A stretch of DNA of 9,592 nucleotides from T1Sed10-7 sp041686695 (GCA_041686695.1 JAWLDJ010000091.1:1-9592), one strand, 5' to 3'. Shown: positions 1 to 6,452, counted from the stretch's first letter. A program made the numbers and translations. The notes: generated by a model from the letters alone, not told the origin.

Positions 1-39
1 GCCAACATCGACGAACTCTACGACCAGGTCGAGGGCTGA
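1..39 (+). CDS. 3' end of an unidentified protein-coding gene
   Basis: The first 13 codons of the window read in frame as ANIDELYDQVEG followed by a TGA stop. Codon choice (GCC, AAC, ATC, GAC, CTC, GTC, GAG) is typical of the other genes here, and a strong hairpin lies about 30 bp after the stop, which supports a real gene end. Only 12 residues are visible, so the product cannot be identified. Confidence 0.6.
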   Translation, partial: ANIDELYDQVEG

Positions 40-70
40 ACCAGGTCGTCACCCACGACCACACACGCGC

Positions 71-105
71 CGAGGGGCCGGGTCACCACGTGACCCGGCC
101 CCTCG
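71..105 (+). terminator. Strong hairpin, likely terminator of the upstream gene
   Basis: Positions 71-86 and 90-105 are perfect reverse complements (16 bp), leaving a 3-nt loop. The stem is very GC-rich and lies 31 bp after the stop at 39. No T-tract follows, which is common for putative terminators in high-GC actinobacteria. Termination is inferred. The element is symmetric and could act in both directions. Confidence 0.65.
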
Positions 106-260
106 CGGGTGCGCTGCTCGCTCGGCTGCCCCTAGCACATCCGGCCACGCTGAGCTACGACAAAATCACGCTGCGTGGTATCAAGCGGGATCTGCCCGGT
201 GCCGATGCAGAGCACGAGGTCAACGGACCGCCGGCAGGGCGCTGACGGGGTGACCAGAGG

Positions 261-497
261 GTGGGAATGGTGCTCATGGTCGAGCTGCAGCGTGATCGGG
301 TGGCGGTCCCGATGCCGGACGGCAGCGAGCAGCTCATCGACCCCAGACGTCACCGTCCCGAGGTGGTGCGCCGACTGCTGTGCAGCGGGGTGTCGGCCGC
401 AGCGCTCCACCAGCTCCTGCCGGACTGGACGGCGCTGATCGTCACGGCCGAGCGTGAGCTCGCGACCGGCGATCCCGCGCGGCAGCACGCTTCCTGA
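261..497 (+). CDS. Small hypothetical protein (about 73-78 aa)
   Basis: This frame has the codon use of a real gene in this DNA, with third positions nearly all G or C. The product is a soluble small protein with no signal peptide or membrane segment. It opens with a beta-rich stretch (VELQRDRVAVPMPDG), followed by a predicted helical body (PEVVRRLLCSGVSAAALHQLLPDWTALIVTAERELA). Starts are possible at GTG 261, ATG 267, GTG 270 and ATG 276. AGAGG at 256-260 would serve ATG 267 and GTGGGA at 261-266 would serve ATG 276, so the true product may be 73 or 76 residues. I do not recognise a family. It lies 103 bp before the SDR gene on the same strand and could be co-transcribed with it, but nothing links their functions. 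Confidence 0.55.
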   Translation: MGMVLMVELQRDRVAVPMPDGSEQLIDPRRHRPEVVRRLLCSGVSAAALHQLLPDWTALIVTAERELATGDPARQHAS

Positions 498-498
498 C

Positions 499-522
499 CC
501 CCGGTCTCGAGGGGCGCCGGGG
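499..522 (+). terminator. Weak GC hairpin after the small hypothetical gene
   Basis: CCCCGG at 499-504 can pair with CCGGGG at 517-522 around a 12-nt loop, beginning 2 bp after the stop at 497. A 6-bp stem without a T-tract is weak evidence. It may be only GC-rich coincidence. Confidence 0.2.
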
Positions 523-600
523 CCACCGGTACGACCCCGGTCGAGCTGCTGTGGCAGGCTCCCCTTGGCGGGCTGCACACAGAGCAGGGAGCGGGACACG

Positions 601-1500
601 ATGGTTGCAGAACACGATGGCCTCCTGACCGGCAAGCGTGTCCTGATCACGGGCGGCTCGAGGGGACTCGGCGCCGCCACCGCCCGAAGGCTGGCGGGTA
701 TGGGCGCCGAGGTGATCGTCACCTACCGTCAACGCGCCGAGGAGGCCGCTGCGGTCGCGGCCGCGTGTGAGGCACTGACCCCGGGGGCGCGAGCCGAGCG
801 GTTGGATCTGCTGGAGGAGGACAGCGTCCGGGCGCTGTTCGCCCGGCTCACCGAGCGCGGCGAGGAGCTCGACGTCGTCATCGCCAACGCCGCCGCCACC
901 GCCTTCAAGCCGCTCCTGGAGCTCAAGCTCCATCAGATCGACAAGACGTTCGCGATCACGGTCCGCCACTTCCTGCTGCTGACCCAACTCGCCTTCCCCC
1001 TGCTGCAACCACGAGGTGGCCGCATCATCGCGATCAGCGGTGCGGACACGGTGGGCTACCTCCCCGGACACGGCCTGCTGGCGGCGGCGAAGGCGTCCAT
1101 GGAGATGCTGGTGCGCTACCTGGCCTGCGAGCTCGGGCCGCTCGGCGTGACCGCGGTCGGGGTGCTGCCCGGCTACATCGACACCGAGTCGCTGCGACTC
1201 AACGTGGGCCCGTACCACGACAAGCTGCAAGCGGCCGAGCGGTTGACCCACCCACTGCGCACCGCCGCGACACCCGAGGACGCCTCCGAGGCGGTCGCCC
1301 TGCTCTGCCTGCCCGAAGCACGGTGGTTGAACGGCCAGATCGTGGAGAACAGTGGCGGGGGCCTGTTCGGCTACATGGGCCGGTTCGGCCAGGCCTGGGC
1401 CATGGTGCCCGACGAGGCGGTCCAACCGACGGCGACGCGCCCCGACACCGCCGGCGCCCCGATGTTGCAACGTGAGGACGAGCGACCAGCGCAGGGCTGA
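601..1500 (+). CDS. FabL-like short-chain dehydrogenase/reductase with altered active site
   Basis: Predicted 299-residue cytoplasmic NAD(P)-dependent oxidoreductase of the SDR superfamily. The cofactor loop TGGSRGLG is at residues 17-24, and NAA, the usual fold-stabilising motif, is at 96-98. The catalytic Ser is likely S146 and the catalytic Lys K164. From memory, the 145-168 stretch aligns without gaps to the Bacillus enoyl-ACP reductase FabL, whose Tyr-x6-Lys tyrosine falls at His157 here. The classical YxxxK tyrosine position (160) is Leu. GYIDTESLR further on resembles the FabL substrate loop. The C-terminus, after about residue 250, carries an extra tail rich in Ala, Pro, Thr and Arg. 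I chose ATG 601 because AGGGAG at 586-591 precedes it and the SDR fold begins normally there. The same frame is open back to 454, but that extension has no domain character. Substrate is unknown. It could be an enoyl reductase-like enzyme or a non-catalytic SDR. Confidence 0.9.
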   Translation: MVAEHDGLLTGKRVLITGGSRGLGAATARRLAGMGAEVIVTYRQRAEEAAAVAAACEALTPGARAERLDLLEEDSVRALFARLTERGEELDVVIANAAATAFKPLLELKLHQIDKTFAITVRHFLLLTQLAFPLLQPRGGRIIAISGADTVGYLPGHGLLAAAKASMEMLVRYLACELGPLGVTAVGVLPGYIDTESLRLNVGPYHDKLQAAERLTHPLRTAATPEDASEAVALLCLPEARWLNGQIVENSGGGLFGYMGRFGQAWAMVPDEAVQPTATRPDTAGAPMLQREDERPAQG

Positions 1501-1506
1501 GGTCGC

Positions 1507-3678
1507 TCACGGTGATGACACCAGCGGTCCTGTGGCCGCGGCCACGAGTCGCTCGGCGAGCCCGGTCCGCCGCTCACGCGGACGGTCCTGCCGGGCCGCT
1601 GCCCGCAGGGCGTCGAGCTGACCGACCACGATCAGTGCCTGACGCGCCCGGGTGACCCCGGTGTAGACCAGGTTGCGCCACAGCATCCCCCGGTGGGACC
1701 CGTCGACCACGAGGAGCACCACGGGCCACTCCCCACCCTGCGACTTGTGCACGGTCACGGCCCAGGCCGGCGTCAGGTTCGCGGCGCCGCGGCGGTCGAT
1801 GGTGACCTCACCGCGGGGGAAGGCCACCCGCAGCTCACCCCGTCGCCGGTCCAGGTCCACGACCGTGCCGACGTCACCGTTGGCCACGTCGAGTTCCAGA
1901 TCGTTGCGGGTCTGCATCACACGATCGCCGGCGTGGAAGCCGGCGACCTCCGGGGCGCCGTCACCCGGGTTGAGCGCGGCCTTCAAGCCCGCGTTGAGCG
2001 CATCCACACCGGCCGGCCCGCGGTAGACCGGAGCCAGGACCTGCACGTCCGCGGAGGCGATCCCCAGGTGGGCCGGCACGCGCTCCACGACGGCCTGGAC
2101 GACCCTCGGCACCAACCGTCGCCGGTCCCGCTCCTCGGCCAGGAACACGTCCCCGTCGGCTGGGGCGATCGCCGCGACCGTGCCGTCGAGGAGCTCACGC
2201 GCCAAGCTGACGATGCGGCTGCCGGCGGCCTGCCGGTGGATCTCGGTCAGCGCGGTGACGTGCACGACCCCGGAGGCCACGATGTCACGCAGGACGTCTC
2301 CCGGACCGACCGACGGCAGCTGGTCGGGGTCGCCGACCAGGACCAGGTGCGCCCCGCTCTCGACCGCGGCGACCAGGCGACCGGCCAGCCAGGTGTCACA
2401 CATCGACACCTCGTCGGCCACGATGAGATCGAAGGGCAACTGCTCGGTGGACCCGTAGCGGAACACGAACCCACCCTGGCCGTCGGGACGGGCCTCCAGC
2501 AGCCGGTGCACGGTGGAGGCTCGGCGGCCCACCAGCTCCTCGAGCCGCTTGGCCGCGCGCCCGGTCGGAGCACACAGGGCGACGCTGTGGCCAGCGGCCT
2601 CGACGATCCGCACGATCTCCTCGACGGTGCGGGTCTTGCCGGTCCCGGGCCCGCCGGTCAGCACCGACACCGGGCAGGTGAACGCGGCCCGCACCGCCGC
2701 CCGCTGGCCATCGGTCAGTTCCTCGGCGAGCGACAGCGCGTCGGCCAGCCGCGCCAGCCGCGGCACCTCGACGGTGGACAGACGGTGCAGGTCGGCGGCC
2801 AGGTGCCGTTCGCTGTGCCGGGCGGCCGGGGTGGTCACGATGGTCTCGCCGCCGAGCTCCTCGGTCACCAGCGTGCCGGCGACCACCGCGCCCGCCAGCC
2901 CCTCGGCCGCGAGGATCCTGTCCACCCCCAGCAGCTGGGCCGTGGCCTCCACGGTCCCGTCGCGGCTGAGATGCTCGTGCCCGTCCCGTCGGCGTGCGGC
3001 GTCCACCGCAGCCCGTGCTCCGGCAGCCAGACGGGCCGGATCGCTGGGCGCGACGCCGAGGTGCCGGGCCAGTGCGTCGACGTGCGCGAAGCGGGCGCGC
3101 TCGGCCGCCAGCAGCAGGTAGGGATCGGTCCGCGCGAGCTCGATCGCCTCGGGCCCGAAGCGCCCGTGGACGCTGCTGACGACCTCGCGTGGCCAGCGGA
3201 CCGGGGCCACCAGCCGGACGAGATCCGCCAGGGCGCGGCCGCTGGCCCACGCGCGGGTGAGCTCCGCGGCGTCACCCTCGTCCAGGCCCGCCTCCTCGAC
3301 CAGGCGTTCGGGCTGGTGCTCGAGCACGCGGCCCGTGCCGGCACCGAAGGTCGTCAGCACGCGGGTCCGCGCCGCCGTGGAGACCGCCGCGAACCGCTCG
3401 CCCGACAGCAAGGTCGCCAGACCGTCGACCGAGGTGGGCACCAGGTGCTCGTAGAGCAGCACGTCGAAGGTCGGCCCGTGGCGGGGATGGGTGGTCCAGC
3501 GTCCGACGACGCTGACGCCGTCCCCCTCGACCAGGCTGGACAGCGGGCCCACACAGCGCACGCCATCACCGCTGGCCAGCTGCAACTCGATCACGCCGAA
3601 CCCGGTGACCGGGTCGGCGAAGTAGGTCCCGATGACCTCTCCCGTGAGCTGCTCGTCGCCGAGCAGCTCCTGGGTCAC
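1507..3678 (-). CDS. recD2: RecD2-type (RecD-like) ATP-dependent DNA helicase
   Basis: Predicted 723-residue superfamily 1B helicase, expected to move 5'-3' on DNA and act in repair or replication stress without RecBC. Length matches the RecD2 family (about 715-800). The N-terminal region (residues ~10-80) looks like the family's OB-like domain. A helix-hairpin-helix region follows around residues 110-170 (FGAGTGRVLEHQPERLVEEAG). Motif I is GGPGTGKT (342-349, Lys348). Motif II is ADEVS with Asp422-Glu423. Motif III is GDPDQLPSVG (449-458, Gln453). A VHKSQG motif sits around Lys645, and motif VI is TGVTRAR ending at Arg679. The start is GTG 3678, preceded by a GGAGGAG ribosome site, and it overlaps the upstream gene's TGA by 4 nt (GTGA), so translation is probably coupled. 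The gene ends 6 bp from the convergent SDR stop. Confidence 0.96.
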   Translation of the reverse strand: MTQELLGDEQLTGEVIGTYFADPVTGFGVIELQLASGDGVRCVGPLSSLVEGDGVSVVGRWTTHPRHGPTFDVLLYEHLVPTSVDGLATLLSGERFAAVSTAARTRVLTTFGAGTGRVLEHQPERLVEEAGLDEGDAAELTRAWASGRALADLVRLVAPVRWPREVVSSVHGRFGPEAIELARTDPYLLLAAERARFAHVDALARHLGVAPSDPARLAAGARAAVDAARRRDGHEHLSRDGTVEATAQLLGVDRILAAEGLAGAVVAGTLVTEELGGETIVTTPAARHSERHLAADLHRLSTVEVPRLARLADALSLAEELTDGQRAAVRAAFTCPVSVLTGGPGTGKTRTVEEIVRIVEAAGHSVALCAPTGRAAKRLEELVGRRASTVHRLLEARPDGQGGFVFRYGSTEQLPFDLIVADEVSMCDTWLAGRLVAAVESGAHLVLVGDPDQLPSVGPGDVLRDIVASGVVHVTALTEIHRQAAGSRIVSLARELLDGTVAAIAPADGDVFLAEERDRRRLVPRVVQAVVERVPAHLGIASADVQVLAPVYRGPAGVDALNAGLKAALNPGDGAPEVAGFHAGDRVMQTRNDLELDVANGDVGTVVDLDRRRGELRVAFPRGEVTIDRRGAANLTPAWAVTVHKSQGGEWPVVLLVVDGSHRGMLWRNLVYTGVTRARQALIVVGQLDALRAAARQDRPRERRTGLAERLVAAATGPLVSSP

Positions 3679-4517
3679 CGCTCCTCCTCCGTCGCGCCCT
3701 CGTCCCCGTCGTCACCGTCCGCAGCGTCACCAGCAGGCTCATCGGACCCACCCGGCTCACCCGCCTCAGCCGACGCACCCGGCTCCTCGATGTCCTCCAG
3801 GGGCGAGGCGACGGGCCCCGGTGGCACCGGTGCCACCTCCAGATGGGCACCGAGCTCGGCCGGCTCGTAGGTCACCATGTCGTGCTCGCGGCGCCCGACC
3901 AGCCAGCCGACGAACAGGCCGACCCCGAAACCCGCGCCGGTCCAGGCCGTGTTCCGCCAGCGCCGCTGGCGCCGCTCGCGCTTGGAGGGCGGGATGCTGG
4001 CGACCGCCTCGCGGGCACGTTCCCCGACGACCAGACCGCGTTCGCTGACATCCTCGGCGACCGTGCCCAGGCCGCCCAGCGCGCGCACCAGCAGCTTCGG
4101 CAGGAGCAGGAGGACACCGAGCGCGGCGTGGACCGACTGCCAGAGGCTGCGCTCGAGCTGGGGGACCACGGTCTCGCGGTCGATCGGGAGGTCCTGCTCG
4201 AGTTCCTGCCACCGACGTTGCAGTTCGCCCTTGGCCTGCTCGGTGCGTTCGGCGAGCACCGGCCCGGCACGCTCCGCGAGATCGGTGCTGGTCTCCCGGG
4301 CCCAGCTCGCCACCTCGGAGCCACCGGTCCGGGCACGCTCGGCGAGGACCTCCCGCGCCTCCTGCGCCCGCTCGGCGAGCAGCGCCCGCGCTTCGTCGAG
4401 TCGTTCCGCCGCCGCCTGCTCTGCTGCCGCCATGGGCTCGTCCTCCAGTTCGTCGATGCCGTCACCGGTCGACGCGGTCGCGTCGGCGGGCGTCGCCGCC
4501 TCCTGCCGATCTGCCAC
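3675..4517 (-). CDS. Uncharacterised coiled-coil protein with a membrane segment and acidic tail
   Basis: Predicted 280-residue protein of no family I can name. Residues ~30-110 form a long charged amphipathic helix with Ala/Glu/Arg repeats (AERLDEARALLAERAQEAR), likely a coiled coil. Residues 127-155 form a hydrophobic, possibly membrane-associated helix (AALGVLLLLPKLLVRALG). A strongly basic patch, KRERRQRRWR at 179-188, immediately precedes a glycine-rich transmembrane segment at ~189-208 (AWTGAGFGVGLFVGWLVG). The last ~75 residues are disordered, rich in Pro, Gly, Asp and Glu. No signal peptide is seen. Under the positive-inside rule the basic patch and the long N-terminal helix would be cytoplasmic. 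GTG 4517 is preceded by AGGAG. Its stop overlaps recD2 by 4 nt, so the two are probably made together. A weak -10-like TACGGT lies on the minus strand at 4580-4575. The function is unknown. Confidence 0.8.
   Translation of the reverse strand: MADRQEAATPADATASTGDGIDELEDEPMAAAEQAAAERLDEARALLAERAQEAREVLAERARTGGSEVASWARETSTDLAERAGPVLAERTEQAKGELQRRWQELEQDLPIDRETVVPQLERSLWQSVHAALGVLLLLPKLLVRALGGLGTVAEDVSERGLVVGERAREAVASIPPSKRERRQRRWRNTAWTGAGFGVGLFVGWLVGRREHDMVTYEPAELGAHLEVAPVPPGPVASPLEDIEEPGASAEAGEPGGSDEPAGDAADGDDGDEGATEEER
3679..3690 (-). promoter_or_regulatory. Ribosome site of recD2 inside the upstream gene's Glu codons
   Basis: On the minus strand the last codons of the upstream gene (GAG GAG GAG CGG, then TGA) contain a run reading GGAGGAGG/GAGGAG. 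It sits at the right distance from the overlapping GTG start of recD2. The acidic C-terminal EEE thus doubles as a Shine-Dalgarno sequence, which supports the GTG start and coupled translation. Confidence 0.7.
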
Positions 4518-4581
4518 GGGCTACTCCTGGGCACGGAGGGTCCATCCCCACCGCCCGGTCGCGTCGTAGCTCCGACCGTAG

Positions 4582-4617
4582 TCGAGGGGAGCGCATCGGG
4601 CGGTCAGCGCCCCTCGA
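4582..4617 (-). terminator. Hairpin overlapping the stop of the saccharopine dehydrogenase-like gene
   Basis: TCGAGGGG at 4582-4589 pairs with CCCCTCGA at 4610-4617 (8 bp), extended by CGC/GCG after a 2-nt bulge. On the minus strand the first arm lies in the last codons of the gene ending at 4604, and the TGA falls in the loop. It separates that gene from the coiled-coil/recD2 pair. No T-tract follows, so its role as a terminator is inferred. Confidence 0.5.
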
Positions 4618-5638
4618 GGATGGTGCTGGAGCGCGACCACCGCAACCCGCTGCGGTCCGCGACGGCGTCCAGCAGCGCCCCGGGGACGGCCACCTCGCTC
4701 GGTGCCACGGCCCCCCCGGCGAGTCGTTCGCGCGTGGTCGCGCTCAGCCTCAGCGCCAGTTCCACGGCGATCTCCGCGCTGATGCCGACGGGAGCACGAC
4801 CGTACGCCCAGGCCCGCCCCAGCCTCCTGTCGCCCGCGACCTCGGCGACGCAGCCCCAGGGTTCGTCGGCCCACGCGGCCGCGCCGGTCACCCGGCGCTG
4901 ACGGGCGAGTCGCCGCTGCAGCCAGCGCCGTCCGGTCGCCGAGCTCGCGACCGAGGACCGGGCCTGGAGCAGCTCGGCGCGCCAGCCGGGCATGGCCTGG
5001 TAGGTGTGCACGGTCCGTACCGAGCGCAGATGTCGCGGGACGGTCAGCGCCTCGCCGCCCGGCACCGCGGCCGCGTGCGAGGGGCCGACCGGTCGGGGGA
5101 ACCACGCCAGCCGTCGGCGTCCCCCCGGGGGCTCGGGCTCGACCCGACCGGCCTCCAGCGCCGATCCCTGCAGCGCGAGCCCGGCGACCGCGGCGCGCCG
5201 CTCCCCGGGGGTCAGATGCCGCCGCGACCCACCCGAGGTGTAGGCCACGTGGACCTCCTGCGGGTCCGGGACCGGCTCGGCCGCCAGCGCCGACAACAGA
5301 TCCCCGACGGCCCAGCGCAGACCGGCGCCCCCGAGGATGCGCGCACCCGTGTCCCGCGCCGTCGGCCCCACCCGCGTCGCCAGCCAGTGCAGGTACCCGA
5401 CCTCGTGATCGACGTCCACGACGTCGGTCCCGTCGCGCACGGCCGCGGTGACGAGCTCGCGGGTCGTGTCGAGGTCACCACCTGCCGCGCACAGCACCAC
5501 CTCCGCGGCGCCGGGGACCGTCGGGTCATCGCGACCGACGTCCACCCAGGCGATCCCCCGGGCCTCGAGGCGCTCGACGACCGCCCGCCCGACCACGCCC
5601 CCGCCACCGAGGACCGCGACCCGCATCTCGATCCCCAT
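4604..5638 (-). CDS. Saccharopine dehydrogenase-like NAD(P)-binding oxidoreductase
   Basis: Predicted cytoplasmic protein of 344 residues. It begins with a Rossmann strand and glycine loop (MRVAVLGGGGVVG, the GxGxxG at residues 12-17) and a second strand ending in Asp33, which would favour NAD(H) over NADP(H). VVLCAAGG and TDVVDVDHE are later Rossmann strands like those of the saccharopine dehydrogenase NADP-binding domain family. The segment EVHVAYTSGGSRRHLTPGE starts the C-terminal part. The family includes lysine-pathway enzymes but also many actinobacterial members of unknown substrate, so no reaction is assigned. ATG 5638 gives the longest form. ATG 5626 (the fifth residue, MRVAVLGG) is about equally plausible, since the beta strand normally starts right after Met and a G-rich stretch precedes it. 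Divergent from the 5773 gene. A terminator-like hairpin lies at its end. Confidence 0.82.
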   Translation of the reverse strand: MGIEMRVAVLGGGGVVGRAVVERLEARGIAWVDVGRDDPTVPGAAEVVLCAAGGDLDTTRELVTAAVRDGTDVVDVDHEVGYLHWLATRVGPTARDTGARILGGAGLRWAVGDLLSALAAEPVPDPQEVHVAYTSGGSRRHLTPGERRAAVAGLALQGSALEAGRVEPEPPGGRRRLAWFPRPVGPSHAAAVPGGEALTVPRHLRSVRTVHTYQAMPGWRAELLQARSSVASSATGRRWLQRRLARQRRVTGAAAWADEPWGCVAEVAGDRRLGRAWAYGRAPVGISAEIAVELALRLSATTRERLAGGAVAPSEVAVPGALLDAVADRSGLRWSRSSTILEGR

Positions 5639-5648
5639 CCGCCGCTGG

Positions 5649-5662
5649 CGACCAGTTGGTCG
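5649..5662. promoter_or_regulatory. Short inverted repeat upstream of the saccharopine dehydrogenase-like gene
   Basis: CGACCA-GT-TGGTCG at 5649-5662 is a perfect 6-bp-arm inverted repeat in the 134-bp divergent region, 10 bp before ATG 5638. It could be an operator for a dimeric regulator or simply a leader hairpin. A single copy of this length can occur by chance. I found no convincing -35/-10 pair for either divergent gene. Confidence 0.25.
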
Positions 5663-5772
5663 GTCACTCGCTCCATCGAGCTCAGAGCCTACGGCCCACG
5701 CCGAGGTTGCGTGACTCCCACGCGCACGGGTGCGAGGATGCGACGGTCGATCCCCGGCGCTGCGAGGTGCGC

Positions 5773-6153
5773 GTGACCGCGAGACCCCTGACGCTGCCGG
5801 CTGACGCGGTGCTGCTGCGTCTGCCGGTGGAGGGTCAGGACTGGCCGTCGACGCTGCCCGAGGTCCCCCGGGGCGGGCCGGTCACGGTCACGCTCGGGCA
5901 TCCGGACCTGGTGCCGAGCGACCCCGGTCCGGCGTTGGCCCGCGGGTACCACGTCGTCGGTGCGGCCAGCGAGTACCGACCGCTGGGGTCGGTGGCGGAC
6001 CTGCTGGTCACCGCCGCACTGCGCGAGGCGGCACCCGCGTGGTGGGACACGCTGGCCCGGCGCGCTTCGCGGATCTTCGATCTCCGGCTCGGCCCGGTCC
6101 AGCAGGTGCTGTCGGCCGAACTCGCACTGCACCTCGAGGCGCTGCAGCGCTGA
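5773..6153 (+). CDS. Hypothetical protein (126 aa)
   Basis: Predicted soluble protein with no signal peptide or membrane helix. The first half is Pro/Val-rich and likely beta (ADAVLLRLPVEGQDWPSTLP, then PVTVTLGHPDL). The second half is likely helical (SVADLLVTAALREAAPAWWDTLARRASRIFDLRLGPVQQVLSAELALHLEAL). Codon use is that of a real gene. The frame stays open back to 5656, but the DNA before 5767 reads as non-coding. GAGG at 5763-5766 is 6 nt before GTG 5773, which is why that start is chosen over GTG 5767. I do not recognise a family. It is divergent from the saccharopine dehydrogenase-like gene and followed by the structured region before 6453. Confidence 0.6.
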   Translation: MTARPLTLPADAVLLRLPVEGQDWPSTLPEVPRGGPVTVTLGHPDLVPSDPGPALARGYHVVGAASEYRPLGSVADLLVTAALREAAPAWWDTLARRASRIFDLRLGPVQQVLSAELALHLEALQR

Positions 6154-6154
6154 C

Positions 6155-6189
6155 CCCTGGGTGGCTCCTGCGCCGTCTGGCTCCCAGGG
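6155..6189 (+). terminator. Possible terminator hairpin after the 126-aa gene
   Basis: CCCTGGG at 6155-6161 is the exact reverse complement of CCCAGGG at 6183-6189 (21-nt loop), starting just after the stop at 6153. The left arm can alternatively pair with CCAGGGG at 6202-6208. The stem is only 7 bp and there is no T-tract. The remaining stretch to about 6272 shows nothing I can identify. Confidence 0.35.
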
Positions 6190-6272
6190 CACCGCGCGCT
6201 GCCAGGGGACCGCGTGGCGACGACGCGCTCCGCAGGCTCGCTCGCGGGGTCGTGACCTTCCGTCCGACCCGG

Positions 6273-6315
6273 GTGCTTGCCAGAGTTAGCGTCCATCGCG
6301 TACTATAGCAAGCAC
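6273..6315. promoter_or_regulatory. Inverted repeat framing the promoter (possible operator)
   Basis: GTGCTTGC at 6273-6280 and GCAAGCAC at 6308-6315 are perfect 8-bp reverse complements, 35 bp centre to centre. The left arm covers the start of the -35 box; the right arm begins one base after the -10 and covers the predicted transcription start. That placement suits a repressor contacting both ends of the promoter. No regulator is known from this window, so this is inference. Confidence 0.45.
6277..6306 (+). promoter_or_regulatory. Sigma-70-type promoter for the H1-like protein gene
   Basis: TTGCCA at 6277-6282 and TACTAT at 6301-6306 are separated by 18 bp, close to the consensus for the housekeeping sigma factor. 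The region is conspicuously less GC-rich than its surroundings. The expected transcription start is about 6312-6314, which gives a leader of about 140 nt before ATG 6453. This is the best-looking promoter in the window. Confidence 0.75.
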
Positions 6316-6326
6316 ACGCCCGGAGA

Positions 6327-6415
6327 TGATGTCCGGCGAGGGGACGGCGCCCTCGGCAGGTCGGCCCGGATGGCGGACCCGCCCGGCTCCCGCGCTGTCC
6401 CCTCCTCGGACATCA
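6327..6415 (+). promoter_or_regulatory. Long stem-loop in the 5' leader of the H1-like gene
   Basis: Positions 6327-6350 pair with 6392-6415: 21 Watson-Crick pairs, 2 G-U pairs and 1 mismatch over 24 positions, with a 41-nt GC-rich loop. It begins about 14 nt after the predicted transcription start and ends 25 nt before the GAGGAGG ribosome site at 6441-6447, which stays outside the stem. A competing 6-bp hairpin (CGAGGG 6337-6342 with CCCTCG 6350-6355) uses part of the left arm, so two alternative folds are possible. No T-tract follows. It could be a stabilising leader, an attenuator, a terminator for upstream transcription, or a protein-binding site. I recognise no known riboswitch class. 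Confidence 0.6.
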
Positions 6416-6452
6416 CCACGGGACACCGACCGCCCACGACGAGGAGGCCATC

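Noticed and set aside
71..105. Palindrome as a phage attachment site or insertion-sequence end
   Set aside because: No integrase, transposase or target duplication nearby. Its place right after a stop codon fits a terminator better.
454..600. N-terminal extension of the SDR to the earlier in-frame start
   Set aside because: The extension overlaps the preceding gene, is Pro/Arg/Ser-rich without fold character, and the ribosome site is just before ATG 601.
132..722. 196-codon minus-strand frame covering the small hypothetical gene
   Set aside because: The plus-strand frame at 261-497 has better codon positions, and the minus frame runs into the SDR gene. No ribosome site or domain was seen.
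442..1470. 342-codon open frame on the minus strand
   Set aside because: Antisense to the SDR gene and to the end of the small hypothetical gene. Composition is typical of a shadow frame.
1693..3870. 725-codon open frame on the plus strand
   Set aside because: Antisense shadow of recD2, whose helicase motifs are unmistakable. The plus-strand product is Gly/Arg/His/Gln-rich and shows no domain.
3843..4901. 352-codon open frame on the plus strand
   Set aside because: Runs antisense across two genes and their intergenic region, with no ribosome site and no domain.
5656..5772. N-terminal extension of the 126-aa protein
   Set aside because: The added residues look like translated intergenic DNA, and GAGG at 5763-5766 points to GTG 5773.
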